NCBI GenBank assembly: GCA_021781835.1
Contig: JAJXWD010000005.1
Span: 1 to 64,000, forward strand
Source of the DNA: Pseudomonadota bacterium
GTDB lineage: Bacteria; Pseudomonadota; Alphaproteobacteria; Acetobacterales; Acetobacteraceae
DNA: 64,000 bases
Direction of reading: 5' to 3'
Position 1 is the first letter of the stretch; each line of letters opens with the position of its first letter. Below, in pieces: positions 25,411 to 36,141 of the stretch. Made by a program: the position numbers and the translations under genes. The notes beneath the pieces were generated by a model. It was not told the origin of the DNA and made no database searches. It saw nothing but the letters and a program-made list of their open reading frames with translations.

Positions 25411-25709
25411 CAGATTTGCATATTAAAAACGGCTTGGTAGGCGTTGACCAATTCATTGCGCACGCCAATGGTCGCGTTCCACATCACCGCCGCCCGGTCG
25501 CTGGAGACCAGCGCCTTGCCCAGCGTGTACCCCGAAAGCCCGCTGGTATATCCGGCCTCCGCGGCCGTCGCGGTTTTTTGGCTGTCGCTCACCGCCGTCA
25601 AGGCCTGATCGACAAGCGACGAAAAGCTCGGCCGCCCCGTCTGAGCCCCCGTCGGCAAAGCCTGCCCCCCCAGCGTCAAGCCACCCGCGATCTGAGATAT
25701 GTTCGTCAT
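25410..25709 (-). CDS. fliE: Flagellar MS ring-rod junction protein FliE
   Basis: 99-aa exported protein. The C-terminal half (LSGYTLGKALVSSDRAAVMWNATIGVRNELVNAYQAVFNMQI) matches the FliE core, which ends in xxxRNkxxxAYqeimxMqv. FliE is the first substrate of the export gate and connects FliF to the rod. It is the promoter-proximal gene of the flagellar locus; the upstream 330 bp must contain the operon promoter. Confidence 0.92.
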   Translation of the reverse strand: MTNISQIAGGLTLGGQALPTGAQTGRPSFSSLVDQALTAVSDSQKTATAAEAGYTSGLSGYTLGKALVSSDRAAVMWNATIGVRNELVNAYQAVFNMQI

Positions 25710-26072
25710 GAATTTTACGATCTCTAATCAAAATGAAAATGCCAACACCTTGAAAACGGCCAAAATCCAAGCAAAATCTGCTATCCTTTCAAGCCGCACC
25801 CATTGTTTGTCGGTTTATAATAAGGCCCCTAAAAATGAGTTAACTTCCGTAGCGCCCCCTTTGAATATGAACGGCCCGGCTCCCTCACTTCGCCTAACTC
25901 ATTGTCTTGCAAGACCTTCGGCCCGGCCTGCCGGGCACTCGTTTAACTTGCCCCCACCGCCGCGGGCACCGGCGCCTCATCAATCACGGGCCCCAGGTGC
26001 ATTTTATCCGCCGCCAGCCATTGCGGCCCGCCCATGGCGCGCCTAACTGGCAGAAAACGTCAGGACCATTGC
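25710..26072. promoter_or_regulatory. Divergent intergenic region between flagellar operon and efflux operon
   Basis: 363 bp without a convincing gene; AT-rich near fliE, GC-rich near the efflux genes. On the minus strand a possible sigma-70-type promoter for fliE has -10 TATTAT (revcomp of 25817-25822) and -35 TTAACT (revcomp of 25838-25843), but the spacing of 15 is short. No convincing sigma-54 (GG-N10-GC) or TTAA-N7-TTAA CtrA box was found. A 7-bp inverted repeat GCCCGGC/GCCGGGC lies at 25920-25935. On the plus side a CAGGA ribosome site precedes the adaptor gene. Confidence 0.4.
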
Positions 26073-27152
26073 ATGAACCGCCTCCCGACCGCCGTCATCC
26101 TGGCCCTGCTGGCCGCCCCCGCCCTGGCCGAGACGGCGCCCCAAGCCCCGCCCCCCCAGGCCGGCTATGTGGTGGTCGCGCCCCAGCCTGTGCGCGATGA
26201 AACCAGCTACACGGGCCATATCGCCGCGGTCGGCGTCGTCCACATCCAGGCCCGCGTCACCGGCTATCTCGAAGCCCAGGACTTCACCGACGGCGCCTAT
26301 GTCACCAAGGGCCAGACGCTCTACGAAATCGAGCGCCCGCCCTATCAGGCCGCGCTCGATCAGGCCCAGGCCGCCTTGGCTCAGGCCCAGGCCCAAGAGG
26401 CCCTTGCCCAGATCACCCTTGCCCGCGCCAAGGCGCTGCTCCACGCCGCCGCCGGCACGCAAGCCACGCTCGACCAGGCCGAAGCCACCCAGCAAACCGA
26501 TCATGCCGCCGTGCTCGCGGCCCAGGCCCAGGTGGAAACGGCGCGGATCAATCTTGGCTACACCACCATCACCGCCCCGATCAGCGGCCTCACCGGCGCC
26601 ACCAATGTCACGCCGGGCAATGTCGTCGGCCCGTCCAGCGGCACGCTGGTCACGCTGGTCACCCAAGACCCGATCTACGTCGATTTCGCCCTGCCCGACG
26701 CCGACGCCCTCACCCTCCAAACCCATGTTTCAGGGCTCGACGTGGTGCTCACCCTGCCCGACGGCACCACCTACGCCCCCGTCGGCAAGATCGATTTCAC
26801 CGGCAACCAGGTCGATGAAAGCACCGACACCCAAGCCTGGCGCGCCACCATCGCCAACCCCGGCCACACCCTCAAGGATGGCGAGTTCGTGCGGGTCACG
26901 CTGCGGGACCGCACGGCCAAACCGGCCATCGTCATACCGCTCGCCGCCCTGGGCACCGACCAGATCGGCACCTATGTGCTGGTCATCGGCCCGGGCAATA
27001 AAATCATCCGCCGCAACGTCACGCTCGGCCCGCAAACCAACACCAGCGCGCAAATCCTCTCGGGCCTCCAGCCCGGCGACCGGCTGGTGGTCGCAGGGCT
27101 GCAAAGCCTGCATCCCGGCCTCGTCGTCACCCCCTACCAGGCCGCCCCATGA
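26073..27152 (+). CDS. RND efflux periplasmic adaptor (membrane fusion protein)
   Basis: 359-aa periplasmic protein with a signal peptide ([19 protein letters not shown], cleaved before ET). It has the standard HlyD/AcrA order: half-lipoyl motif ([33 protein letters not shown]), an Ala/Gln-rich alpha-hairpin (about 85-165), second half-lipoyl ([17 protein letters not shown]), beta barrel and membrane-proximal domain ([22 protein letters not shown]). No lipobox Cys follows the signal. ATG 26073 is chosen because it starts the signal peptide; the frame extends 13 codons further upstream. Overlaps the pump gene by 4 bp. Substrate unknown. Confidence 0.92.
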   Translation: MNRLPTAVILALLAAPALAETAPQAPPPQAGYVVVAPQPVRDETSYTGHIAAVGVVHIQARVTGYLEAQDFTDGAYVTKGQTLYEIERPPYQAALDQAQAALAQAQAQEALAQITLARAKALLHAAAGTQATLDQAEATQQTDHAAVLAAQAQVETARINLGYTTITAPISGLTGATNVTPGNVVGPSSGTLVTLVTQDPIYVDFALPDADALTLQTHVSGLDVVLTLPDGTTYAPVGKIDFTGNQVDESTDTQAWRATIANPGHTLKDGEFVRVTLRDRTAKPAIVIPLAALGTDQIGTYVLVIGPGNKIIRRNVTLGPQTNTSAQILSGLQPGDRLVVAGLQSLHPGLVVTPYQAAP

Positions 27153-30100
27153 TCTCGAGCTTCTTCATCGACCGGCCGCGCTTTGCCGGCGTCATCGCCA
27201 TTGTCACGCTGCTGGCCGGCGCCATCTCGCTCACCCGCATCCCCGTCGCCCAGTTCCCCGACATCGTGCCCCCCCAGGTCATGGTCACGGTCAATTACCC
27301 CGGCGCCTCGGCGAAAGTGGTCGAGCAGACGGTGGCCGAGCCGATCGAGGAGGCGGTGAACGGCCTGAACGACGAGATCTACATGTCGTCCACCTCGGGC
27401 AATGACGGCTCCTACACCCTCAATGTCAGCTTCCGGGTCGGCTCCAACCCAGACATCGACACGGTCAACGTCACCAACGCGGTGCAGCAGGCCACCAGCC
27501 AGCTCCCCGCCCTGGTGCAGCAAGAGGGCATCACGGTCCGCAAGCGCTCCAGCGCCATACTGGAGTTCATGTTCGCCTACAGCCCCGACAATTCCCTCAA
27601 CCAGCTGCAAGTCTCCAACTACGTCACCATCAACATGCTCGATGCCCTGGCCCGCGTGCCGGGCGTCGGCCAGGCCCTTCTGTTTGGTCCGCAAAACTAT
27701 TCCATGCGGGTCAATTATTCGGTCTCGCGCCTCACCCAGCTCGGCCTCACCCCGGCCGACATCGTCTCCGCCATCAACGCCCAGAACATCCAGGCCCCGC
27801 TCGGCGCCATCGGCGAGGAGCCCGGGGCCAATGATCAGCAGCTCCAGCTCACCGTCGAGGCCAAGGGCCGCCTGACCACCCCCGCCCAGTTCGGCGACAT
27901 CGTGCTGCGCGCCAACCCCGACGGTTCCCTGCTGCGCCTCAAGGATGTCGCCACCATCACGCTGGGCGCGCAAAGCATCATCCGCTTCAACAAGCTCGAT
28001 AACGGCCCCGGCCAGACCATCGCCATCTTCCTGGCGCCGGGCGCCAACGCCATCGCCACCGCCCATGCGGTCAACGCCGAAATGACCAGGCTCGAGCGGC
28101 GTTTCCCCCCCGGCCTCAAAGCCAGCGTGGTGTTCGACACCACCAGCTTCGTGCATGACACGATCCAGGAAGTCGAGCACACCCTGGCCGAGGCCTTCCT
28201 GCTCGTGGTCATCGTGGTGTTCCTGTTCCTGGGAGACTGGCGCGCCGCCCTGGTGCCCATGGTGGTGGTGCCCATCGCGCTCATCGGCGCCTTCACCTTC
28301 CTGCTGGCCTTTGGCGGCTCGGCCAACACGGTCTCGCTCCTGGCGCTGGTGGTGGCCACCGGCATCGTGGTCGATGACGCGATCGTGGTGGTCGAGAATT
28401 GCGAACGCGTGATGGCCGAGCGCCGCGACCTCTCCAAGCGCGAGGCCGTGAAGCTCGCCATGAGCCAGATCACCGGCCCGATCATCGCCATCTCCCTGGT
28501 GCTGCTCTCGGTGTTCGTGCCCATCGCCTTCATTCCCGGCCTCTCGGGCATGCTGTTCCAGCAATTCGCCCTCACGGTCAGCGTGGCCATGCTCATCTCG
28601 GCGGTCAACGCGCTCACCCTCTCCCCCGCCTTGTGCGCCATTTTGCTTCGTCCCGGCCACATCGCCCACGGCGTGCTCGGCCGCGTGCTCGAGGGCATAG
28701 ACGCCACCCGCGACGGCTATGCCCGGATCGTGCGCAAGCTGCTGCGCCGCGCCTGGATCGGCCTGCTCGCCATCGCCCTGTTCGCCCTGGGCGCGGGCGG
28801 GTTGCAGCGCATCACGCCGGGCGGCTTCCTGCCCAGCGAGGATCAGGGGGCGTTTTTCGTCCAGGCCACGCTGCCCCCCGGCGCCGCCCTGGCCCGCACC
28901 AACGAGGTCGCGGCCAAGCTGACCACAGCCTTCGAGCAGCTTCCCCAGGTCCAGCATGTGCTGTCGGTCTCGGGCCTCTCGATCCTCGATTTCGCCACCG
29001 AGCCCAACGCCGCCTTCTTCGTCATCCGCCTCAAGCCCTTCGCCGACCGCCCAGGCGCCAAAAACAGCGCCGACGCGGTCATCCGCCAGGTCTTCGCCAT
29101 CGGCGCGCGCCAGCACGCGGCGCGGGTGGTGGCCTTCAACCTGCCGCCGATCCTGGGGCTCTCAACCAATGGCGGCTTCCAGTATGAGCTGGAAAACCTG
29201 GACGCCGCGCCCCAGCAGCATCTGCAACAAGTCCTCAACGGCCTGCTCATGGCCGCCAACGCCGACCCCAAACTCTCCCACGTCTTCTCCACCTATAACG
29301 CCAACAATCCCGCCCTCGAGCTGACCCTCGACCGCGACAAGGCCGCCGCCCTCGGGGTCACGCCCTCGGCGGTGTTCAGCGCCCTGCAAGCCACGCTGGG
29401 CAGCCAATATGTCAACCAGTTCAACCTGTTCGGGCGGGTCTGGCAGGTCAACATCCAGGCCCGCCCCGCGGACCGTGAAACGCCGGACGCCATCAACAAG
29501 CTGTATGTGCGCTCAAGCTCGGGCGCCATGGTGCCGCTACGGTCGCTGGTCACGCTGTCCACCAGTCTCGAGCCCCAGATCATCTCGCGCTACAACAATA
29601 TCGAGGCCGTGCAGGTCAATGGCGGCCCCGCACCGGGCGTTTCGTCCGATGCGGCGATCGCCGAAATGGCCAAGCTCTCGGCGCGCGTCCTGCCCAGCGG
29701 CTTCACCTTCGACTGGACCGGCACCGCCTACCAGGAAGTCGCCGCCCAAGGCCAGACCGGGCCGCTGCTCGGGCTGTCGGTGCTGTTCGCCTATCTGTTC
29801 CTGGTCGCGCTTTATGAAAGCTGGATCATCCCGCTGCCCGTGCTGCTCTCGGTCTCCATCGGCGCCTTCGGGGCGCTGCTGGGCATCAAGCTGTGCGGCC
29901 TCACCGTCAATCTCTATGCCCAGATCGGCCTGGTCACCCTCATCGCGCTGGCGGCCAAAAACGGCATCCTGATCGTGGCCTTCGCCAAGGAGCGGCGCGA
30001 GGAGGGCATGGACATCGTCGAAGCCGCGGCCCAGGGCGCGCGCATGCGGTTTCGCGCCGTCACCATGACCTCGTTCGCCTTCATCGCCGGGCTGACGCCC

Positions 30101-30247
30101 CTGGTCGTCGCCTCGGGCGCCGCCGAAATCACCCGCCGCTCACTCGGCACGCCGGTGTTTTTCGGCATGATGGCGGCCTCCGCCATCGGCATCTTCATCA
30201 TTCCGCTGCTCTACGTCACCTTCCAGCGGCTGCGCGAGCGGGGCTGA
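27149..30247 (+). CDS. RND multidrug efflux transporter, AcrB/HAE1 type
   Basis: 1032-aa inner-membrane proton-drug antiporter. The N-terminus [24 protein letters not shown]...[15 protein letters not shown] is the HAE1 signature. Twelve membrane segments in two repeats flank two large periplasmic loops; [13 protein letters not shown] (about residue 410) carries the paired Asp of the proton relay and [15 protein letters not shown] is the matching second-repeat helix with the essential Lys. Forms a two-gene unit with the adaptor. No outer-membrane TolC-type gene follows, so it must borrow one encoded elsewhere. Confidence 0.96.
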   Translation: MISSFFIDRPRFAGVIAIVTLLAGAISLTRIPVAQFPDIVPPQVMVTVNYPGASAKVVEQTVAEPIEEAVNGLNDEIYMSSTSGNDGSYTLNVSFRVGSNPDIDTVNVTNAVQQATSQLPALVQQEGITVRKRSSAILEFMFAYSPDNSLNQLQVSNYVTINMLDALARVPGVGQALLFGPQNYSMRVNYSVSRLTQLGLTPADIVSAINAQNIQAPLGAIGEEPGANDQQLQLTVEAKGRLTTPAQFGDIVLRANPDGSLLRLKDVATITLGAQSIIRFNKLDNGPGQTIAIFLAPGANAIATAHAVNAEMTRLERRFPPGLKASVVFDTTSFVHDTIQEVEHTLAEAFLLVVIVVFLFLGDWRAALVPMVVVPIALIGAFTFLLAFGGSANTVSLLALVVATGIVVDDAIVVVENCERVMAERRDLSKREAVKLAMSQITGPIIAISLVLLSVFVPIAFIPGLSGMLFQQFALTVSVAMLISAVNALTLSPALCAILLRPGHIAHGVLGRVLEGIDATRDGYARIVRKLLRRAWIGLLAIALFALGAGGLQRITPGGFLPSEDQGAFFVQATLPPGAALARTNEVAAKLTTAFEQLPQVQHVLSVSGLSILDFATEPNAAFFVIRLKPFADRPGAKNSADAVIRQVFAIGARQHAARVVAFNLPPILGLSTNGGFQYELENLDAAPQQHLQQVLNGLLMAANADPKLSHVFSTYNANNPALELTLDRDKAAALGVTPSAVFSALQATLGSQYVNQFNLFGRVWQVNIQARPADRETPDAINKLYVRSSSGAMVPLRSLVTLSTSLEPQIISRYNNIEAVQVNGGPAPGVSSDAAIAEMAKLSARVLPSGFTFDWTGTAYQEVAAQGQTGPLLGLSVLFAYLFLVALYESWIIPLPVLLSVSIGAFGALLGIKLCGLTVNLYAQIGLVTLIALAAKNGILIVAFAKERREEGMDIVEAAAQGARMRFRAVTMTSFAFIAGLTPLVVASGAAEITRRSLGTPVFFGMMAASAIGIFIIPLLYVTFQRLRERG

Positions 30248-30336
30248 CCCGCCCGCCCGCCGGGCCCCCGCCATCATTTTGCTGCATTTACAAAGCATAA
30301 CATGGCGCATGGCCGCATGCTCTTGCCTAACGCGCC

Positions 30337-31467
30337 ATGAATGGCCACAACGCTCCCGACATGCCGCCGCGCCTCTCCCCCTCTTTGCTCGACCGCTACA
30401 TCATCCGCCAGCTTGGCGTGGCGCTGGTGCTGGTCACGGTCGGCCTGCTGGCGCTCATCTGGCTCACCCAGTCGCTCCGTTTCATCCAGATCGTGGTCGA
30501 TCACGGGCTGTCCCCGTTCGTGTTCATCAAGCTCACCGGCCTGCTGGTGCCGAGCTTCCTGTCGGTCATTCTGCCCATCACCTGTTTCATCGTGGTGCTG
30601 TTCACCTATTCCCGCCTCGGCGGTGACCGTGAATTGACCATCATGCGCGGCACCGGCCTGTCCGATCTGCGCCTCGCCCGCCCAGCCCTGGCGGTGGCGT
30701 TTGGTTCCACCCTGCTGGGCTATCTGCTCACCCTGGCCGTGGTGCCCGGCACGCTCAAGGCGTTTCACGATTATGAGTTCGAAATCCGCAACCAGGTGGC
30801 GGCGTTCCTGCTTCAGCCCGGCGTGTTCACCCATGTCTCCAACGACATCACGGTTTACGTGCAAAGCCGCAGCGCCGACGGCACCTTGTCGGGCATCCTG
30901 ATCGAAGACACGCGCGACCGCGCCGCCCCCGCGACCATCCTCGCCAAAAGCGGCCAGATCGTTTACGATCCCACCGGCCCGGTGGTGGTGCTGGTCAATG
31001 GCTCGCGGGAAGTGATCGACGCCCATACCGGCCGTCTCGATGTGCTGAGCTTCGCCCGCAACGAGATCTCCCTCGCCGTCGCCGCCCATACCGGCGCCGA
31101 CCTGTATCTCGACGCCTCCGAAGTGCCGCTCTCCGCCCTGTTCCACCCCAACGGCCAGACCCTGCCGCAAAACCGCGGCAAATGGGCGGTCGAGGCCGAG
31201 CGCCGCCTGTCCGCCCCGCTCGGCACCATCACCTACACGCTCATCGCGCTCATCGGCGTGCTGGGGGGCACGTTCCGGCGCCATGGCGGGCTGGCGCGGC
31301 CCATCGGCGCGGTCGCCGCCGTCACCGTGCTGGTGGCGCTCACCCTCGGGGTCGATAATCTGGCCGCGCGCAACACCATGCTGTTGCCCCTCATCTGGGT
31401 CATGGCCCTGCTGCCCCTCGCCGGCGCCCTCTACCTGCTCGCGCGCCAGAGGCTGATCCACGCATGA
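30337..31467 (+). CDS. lptF: LPS export ABC transporter permease LptF
   Basis: 376-aa YjgP/YjgQ-family inner-membrane protein. Membrane segments 1-3 lie in about residues 20-125 and 4-6 in 290-370, separated by a periplasmic beta-jellyroll. The opening LSPSLLDRYIIRQLGVALVLVTVGLLALIWLTQSLRFIQIVVDHG and TYSRLGGDRELTIMRGTGLS (coupling-helix region that contacts LptB) are characteristic. With LptG and LptB it extracts LPS from the inner membrane. Overlaps lptG by 4 bp; first gene of an LPS/outer-membrane assembly run. Confidence 0.94.
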   Translation: MNGHNAPDMPPRLSPSLLDRYIIRQLGVALVLVTVGLLALIWLTQSLRFIQIVVDHGLSPFVFIKLTGLLVPSFLSVILPITCFIVVLFTYSRLGGDRELTIMRGTGLSDLRLARPALAVAFGSTLLGYLLTLAVVPGTLKAFHDYEFEIRNQVAAFLLQPGVFTHVSNDITVYVQSRSADGTLSGILIEDTRDRAAPATILAKSGQIVYDPTGPVVVLVNGSREVIDAHTGRLDVLSFARNEISLAVAAHTGADLYLDASEVPLSALFHPNGQTLPQNRGKWAVEAERRLSAPLGTITYTLIALIGVLGGTFRRHGGLARPIGAVAAVTVLVALTLGVDNLAARNTMLLPLIWVMALLPLAGALYLLARQRLIHA

Positions 31468-32576
31468 AGCTGCCGCTCACCCTCTCGCTCTATTTCGGGC
31501 GGGTTTTCACCTTCGCCGTGGCGGCCATGCTCGCCGGCTTGGCCGCCATCGTGTCTCTGTTCGACTTTCTCGAGCTGCTGCGCGAATCAGGCTCGCGGCC
31601 GCAAGCCTCGTTCGGCATCGTGCTGCAGATCGAAATTCTGCGCATGCCGTGGAGCATCCTCCAGCTCCTGCCCTTCGCCGTGCTGCTCGGCGGGCTGTTC
31701 GCCTTCTGGAAGCTGGGCCGCGCCTCCGAGCTGGTGGTGGCCCGCTCGGCCGGCATTTCCGCCTGGCAGTTCCTGGCCGGCCCTGTGCTGCTGGCCGCCT
31801 GGCTGGGGGCGTTCGGCACCGGCGCGCTCAGCCCCATCTCGGCGGCCATGTTCGCCCGCGCCGAGCTGCTCGACAATGCCTATCTCACGCCCGGCGGCGG
31901 CCCGCTCTCGCTCAATGGCGGCGATCTGTGGGTGCGCCAGACCGACAAGGGCTTCGCCCCCCAGGGCATCGCCATGGTGCATGCCGATAATGTGCATCTC
32001 AACGGCACCGAGCTCGACACCGACCAGATCTCGATCCTGCGCCTCGATGGCGGCTCCACCCTGCTCGAGCGCATCGAGGCCGCCCACGCCACCCTGGCCG
32101 CCGGCTCCTGGCAGCTCAGCGATGTCAACCTGCTGACCCCCGGCAACCCGCCCGCCCACGAAGACACGCTGACCTTCCCGACCGACCTCACCGTCAACCG
32201 CGTCCAGCAAAGCTTCGCCTCCCCCGACAGCCTGTCCTTCTGGGAGCTGCCCGGCTTCATCCGGCTGCTCAAGCGCTCGGGCTTCGCCGCCACCCAGCAT
32301 GAGCTGGCCTTCCAGACCCTGCTCGCCCTGCCGCTGCTGTGCGCCACCATGGCCCTGGTCGCGGCCGGCTTCTCCATGCGCCAGAGCCGGCGCGGCGGCA
32401 CGGGCAAAATGGTCACGCTCGGCGTCACCGCCGGCTTTGCCCTGTTCATGATTTCCGAAATCGCCAACCAGCTCGGCAATTCGGGGGCGGTGCCGGTGGC
32501 GCTCGCCGCCTGGGCGCCCACCTTGTCCGGGCTGTTCTTCGCGCTTGCTTTGTTGCTGCATCTGGAAGATGGCTGA
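31464..32576 (+). CDS. lptG: LPS export ABC transporter permease LptG
   Basis: 370-aa partner of LptF with the same six-helix plus jellyroll architecture. LSLYFGRVFTFAVAAMLAGLAAIVSLFDFLELLRESG is the typical LptG start, and FAFWKLGRASELVVARSAGISAWQF corresponds to the coupling helix (family LxxLxxxSEltvmraaGvS). The C-terminal helices include FQTLLALPLLCATMALVAAGFSMR. Follows lptF with an ATGA overlap and precedes lptD by 3 bp. Confidence 0.94.
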   Translation: MKLPLTLSLYFGRVFTFAVAAMLAGLAAIVSLFDFLELLRESGSRPQASFGIVLQIEILRMPWSILQLLPFAVLLGGLFAFWKLGRASELVVARSAGISAWQFLAGPVLLAAWLGAFGTGALSPISAAMFARAELLDNAYLTPGGGPLSLNGGDLWVRQTDKGFAPQGIAMVHADNVHLNGTELDTDQISILRLDGGSTLLERIEAAHATLAAGSWQLSDVNLLTPGNPPAHEDTLTFPTDLTVNRVQQSFASPDSLSFWELPGFIRLLKRSGFAATQHELAFQTLLALPLLCATMALVAAGFSMRQSRRGGTGKMVTLGVTAGFALFMISEIANQLGNSGAVPVALAAWAPTLSGLFFALALLLHLEDG

Positions 32577-32579
32577 ACC

Positions 32580-34859
32580 ATGACCCGTCCAGGCCGACTC
32601 CTTTCCGTTCTCGCCGCCGCCACCGCCCTCTCGGGCGCGGCGCCGTTCAGCCGGGCGGTCGCCCAGCAACTCACCGTCCCCCCGGCCGTGAGCGCCCCGC
32701 AAACCGCCAGCCAGCCTGCCTTGCCCGCCACCGGCCTCCCGGCCAGCGAGGCACGCAAGCCCTTCAGCTTCCAGGCTGACACGCTGAGCTATGACAAGAC
32801 CGGCACCATCATCATCGCCCAGGGTCATGTCCGCGCCGTCCAGGATGGCCGCACCCTGATCGCCGACAAGGTCACCTTCAACCGCACCACCAACGTCGTC
32901 ACCGCCGATGGCCATATCGCCCTCATCTCGCCCGACGGCCAAACCATCTATGCCGACCATGCGGTGCTCAACAACGCGCTCAAAAACGCCGTCATGCAGG
33001 GCGTCTCGGCGCGCCTCGCCGACAATGTCCGCCTCATCGCCAATGGCGGCGAGCGTTATGGCGGCCTGATCGACGAATTCGCCAAGCTGGTCTATTCGCC
33101 CTGCCTGCCCTGCCAAGCCAACCCGCGCGCCGCGCCCTTCTGGCAAATCCGCGCCCGCACCGCCACGCGCGACCTCCAGCATAAAATGATCGAGTTCCGC
33201 GACGCCGTGGTCGAGATCAAGGGCGTACCGGTCGCCTATCTTCCCTATCTCACCGCCCCCGACCCCTCGGCCGGGCGCCAAACCGGGCTGCTCATCCCCT
33301 CGGTCGGCTCCACCTCGCATCTCGGCCTGTTCTATGCCCAGCCTTATTACTGGGTTCTCGGCCCTTCGTCCGACCTCACCCTCACCCCCATCATCGCCAC
33401 CCACCAGGGCCCCGCCCTGCACGCCGAATACCGCGAGGCCTTCAACCAGGGCACCCTGAACCTGCAAGCCACCGGCGGGCGTGACCGCGGCCATTTTGGC
33501 AACGCCATTTTCAGCAGCGGCACCTTCGACCTCAGCGATTCCTGGCGCGCGGGCTTTGCCTTCAACCGCGTCTCCAACACCGCCTTCCTCGATGATTTCT
33601 CGGTCCTGCCGAGCGAAACCTACCTGTCGAGCAACCTCTACCTCGAAGGCTTCGCGCCCGGCGCCTACACCAAGCTCGAGGCCGAAACCTACCAAGGCCT
33701 GGTGGCCAGCGTGAATCAGGGCCGCGTGCCCATCGTCCTGCCCTATGGGCGCTATGATTTCCTGTCCTCGCCCGATGCCTGGGGCGGCCAGATCAGCGCC
33801 AATCTCTCCATTTTCAACGTGATGCGCAGTCAGGGCACCAACACCCGGCGCATCGCGTTCGTGCCCGGCTACCAGCTGCCCTTCATGCTGCCCGCCGGCA
33901 TCGTCGGCCAGGCCCGCTTCAAGGTCGTTACCGCCGGCTATGACGCCGACAAGCTCAACCAGCAGCCCAATTACAGCAGCACCAACGCCGCCAGCACCGG
34001 CCGCGCCGAGCCCTATGGCGCCGTCATGCTGCGCTGGCCGCTCATCCGCCCCTCGAACGGCATGGGCAGCGTCCTGATCGAGCCCGAGGTCCAGCTCGTC
34101 GCCGCCCCCATCATCGGCATCCGCCAAAACACCAGCATCCCGAACGAAGACAGCCTCAGCCTCGCCTTCTCCGACGCCAACCTGTTCGCCTTCAACCGCT
34201 ACCCCGGCATCGACCGTCTGGAAGGCGGGGCGCGGGTGGATTACGCCCTCCACGGCGCCTGGTATCTGCCCTCCGGCGCCAGCATCGATGCGCTGATCGG
34301 TCAATCCTACCGGCTGCACAAAGACAATGTCTATCTGCCCGCCTCGGGCCTGAGCGGCAACATGTCCGACTATGTCGGGCATATCGAGATCGCGCCCGCC
34401 AGCTGGCTCACCGCCAGCTTCCGCACCCGCCTCGACCACCGCACCCTCGGCCCGCGCATGATCGACACGGTGCTCACCGCCGGCACCAAGAGCCTCAGCG
34501 TCAATGGCGGCTATTATTACAGCTCAACCGACCAGTACGCGCTCTATAACCTCGCCCCCGGCCTTGGCGGCCTCACCCTCAACCCGCCGGCAGCCTATTT
34601 CAGCACGCTGCGCGAGGTCAGCGCCGGCTTCCAGGCCAGTTACGGCCAATGGTCGCTCTCGGCCAACATGACCCGCAACCTCACCACCGGCAATTTCGAC
34701 AGCGCCGGCGCCTCGCTCGGCTGGGCCAATGACTGTTTCGGCGCCAATCTTATCTACTCCCAGCGCTTCACCTCGTTCAATCTGGACAAGGGCAGCACGC
34801 TCGTGCTCTTCCAGCTCAGCTTCAAAACCCTCGGCAACCTTGGATTCAACGCCCTATGA
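32580..34859 (+). CDS. lptD: LPS-assembly outer-membrane protein LptD
   Basis: 759-aa outer-membrane translocon that inserts LPS with LptE. A signal peptide (about 1-29, ending SRAVAQ) is followed by an LptA-like beta-jellyroll (about 60-170: KPFSFQADTLSYDKTGTIIIAQGHV...) and a C-terminal beta-barrel domain. The pair C175/C178 (YSPCLPCQ) and a third Cys near the C-terminus (WANDCFGANL) are the positions expected for the inter-domain disulfides. The barrel ends LSFKTLGNLGFNAL with an aromatic/hydrophobic alternation. Overlaps surA by 4 bp; SurA is the chaperone LptD depends on. Confidence 0.93.
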   Translation: MTRPGRLLSVLAAATALSGAAPFSRAVAQQLTVPPAVSAPQTASQPALPATGLPASEARKPFSFQADTLSYDKTGTIIIAQGHVRAVQDGRTLIADKVTFNRTTNVVTADGHIALISPDGQTIYADHAVLNNALKNAVMQGVSARLADNVRLIANGGERYGGLIDEFAKLVYSPCLPCQANPRAAPFWQIRARTATRDLQHKMIEFRDAVVEIKGVPVAYLPYLTAPDPSAGRQTGLLIPSVGSTSHLGLFYAQPYYWVLGPSSDLTLTPIIATHQGPALHAEYREAFNQGTLNLQATGGRDRGHFGNAIFSSGTFDLSDSWRAGFAFNRVSNTAFLDDFSVLPSETYLSSNLYLEGFAPGAYTKLEAETYQGLVASVNQGRVPIVLPYGRYDFLSSPDAWGGQISANLSIFNVMRSQGTNTRRIAFVPGYQLPFMLPAGIVGQARFKVVTAGYDADKLNQQPNYSSTNAASTGRAEPYGAVMLRWPLIRPSNGMGSVLIEPEVQLVAAPIIGIRQNTSIPNEDSLSLAFSDANLFAFNRYPGIDRLEGGARVDYALHGAWYLPSGASIDALIGQSYRLHKDNVYLPASGLSGNMSDYVGHIEIAPASWLTASFRTRLDHRTLGPRMIDTVLTAGTKSLSVNGGYYYSSTDQYALYNLAPGLGGLTLNPPAAYFSTLREVSAGFQASYGQWSLSANMTRNLTTGNFDSAGASLGWANDCFGANLIYSQRFTSFNLDKGSTLVLFQLSFKTLGNLGFNAL

Positions 34860-36139
34860 AAAACGTCTCGCGCGCGGCCCTGCTTGTGGGCACCCTCCTT
34901 GGCGCCCCGGCATTCGCGCAAACCGCGCCGTCCTCCGCGCCCTATAGCAGCGCCGTCGCGGCGGTGGTGAACAACCAGATCATCACCACCGGCGATGTCG
35001 CCGCCCGCGCCCGCCTGCTCGCGCTCTCCATCGGCCTGCAGCCCACCCCCGATATCGTCGCCCGCCTGAGCGGCCAGGTGACCGAGCAGCTCATCGACCA
35101 AACCCTGCAACAGCAGGAAATCCAGAAAGAAGGCATCACCGTCTCCGATGCCGACCTCGCCGCCGCGATCGCCCATATCGAGCAGAACAACAACATGCCC
35201 CCCGGCGCGTTGCGTGCCCGTCTCCAGGCCGCCGGCGTGCCGTTCGAGAGCCTGCTCTCCCAGATGCGCACCCAGCTCGGCTGGCAAGGCGTGCTGCACA
35301 AGGTTCTGGGCCCCGGCCTGCAGCCCACGCCGGGCGACATGGCGGCCGAAAAAGCCGCCCTCAAGGCCGAGATCGGCAGCACCCAATACCATCTGGCCGA
35401 GATTTTCGTGCCCGTGACCGACCCGGCCGACGAACACACGGCCTATGATTTCACCCAGAGCATCATCGCCCGGCTGCGGGCCGGCGCGCCGTTTCCCGTC
35501 ATCGCCGCCCAGTTCAGCCAAGCCCCCAGCGCCCTCCAGGGCGGCGATCTCGGCGCCCGCCACCTCGACCAGCTCGACCGGCCCGTGGCCGACACGGTGG
35601 CCGCCATGCCGGTCGGCGCCATTTCCAACCCCATCCGCGTCCCCGGCGGCTATGAAATCATCGATCTGATCGCCAAACAGCAGATCAATGCCGGGCCGCA
35701 AACCATGCTCGACATCCGCCAGGCCTTCGCGCCCTACAGCACGCCCCTCACCGGCGGCCAGCTCGGGCCCAGCCAAATCGCCACCGTGCAGGCGCTCATG
35801 GCCAAGGCCAAGGCCGCCAAAAGCTGCGCCGACATCGCCGCCCTCAATGATTCCTACGGCGATGCCCACCCCTCCGATCCCGGCCCGGTCAATCTCGCCA
35901 CCGTCACCCCGCCGGCCTTCCAGACAATCCTGGCCAAGCTCTCGGTGGGCCAGATCACCCAACCGCTGATCGCCCCCGACGGCGTCTCCGTGGTCATGCT
36001 CTGCGGCACCAGCCAGCAGGCCGCCGCCCTGCCCTCCGACCAGGAAATCGGCAACCTCATCATCAACCAGCGTGTCGAGATGGAAAGCCAGCAATTGCTT
36101 GACCAGCTTCGCAACCACGCGCTGATCAGCCGCAACTGA
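34856..36139 (+). CDS. surA: Periplasmic chaperone/peptidyl-prolyl isomerase SurA
   Basis: 427 aa. Signal peptide MKNVSRAALLVGTLLGAPAFA, then the SurA_N chaperone domain (AVVNNQIITTGDVAARARLLALS... with RLQAAGVPFESLLSQMRTQLGWQGVLHKVLGP) and one clear parvulin domain (about 175-275: YHLAEIFVPVTDPADE...IAAQFSQAPSALQGGDLGARHLDQL). A second parvulin-like region (about 280-400) is degenerate. It chaperones outer-membrane proteins such as LptD just upstream. Three bp separate it from the DedA-family gene. Confidence 0.92.
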   Translation: MKNVSRAALLVGTLLGAPAFAQTAPSSAPYSSAVAAVVNNQIITTGDVAARARLLALSIGLQPTPDIVARLSGQVTEQLIDQTLQQQEIQKEGITVSDADLAAAIAHIEQNNNMPPGALRARLQAAGVPFESLLSQMRTQLGWQGVLHKVLGPGLQPTPGDMAAEKAALKAEIGSTQYHLAEIFVPVTDPADEHTAYDFTQSIIARLRAGAPFPVIAAQFSQAPSALQGGDLGARHLDQLDRPVADTVAAMPVGAISNPIRVPGGYEIIDLIAKQQINAGPQTMLDIRQAFAPYSTPLTGGQLGPSQIATVQALMAKAKAAKSCADIAALNDSYGDAHPSDPGPVNLATVTPPAFQTILAKLSVGQITQPLIAPDGVSVVMLCGTSQQAAALPSDQEIGNLIINQRVEMESQQLLDQLRNHALISRN

Positions 36140-36141
36140 CC

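Noticed and set aside
27134..29116. 660-aa minus-strand frame opposite the RND pump
   Set aside because: Repetitive Gly/Asp/His/Glu composition; shadow of a certain AcrB-type gene.
31587..34439. 950-aa minus-strand frame opposite lptG and lptD
   Set aside because: Gly/Ala/Glu-rich shadow frame; LptG and LptD are clear on the plus strand.
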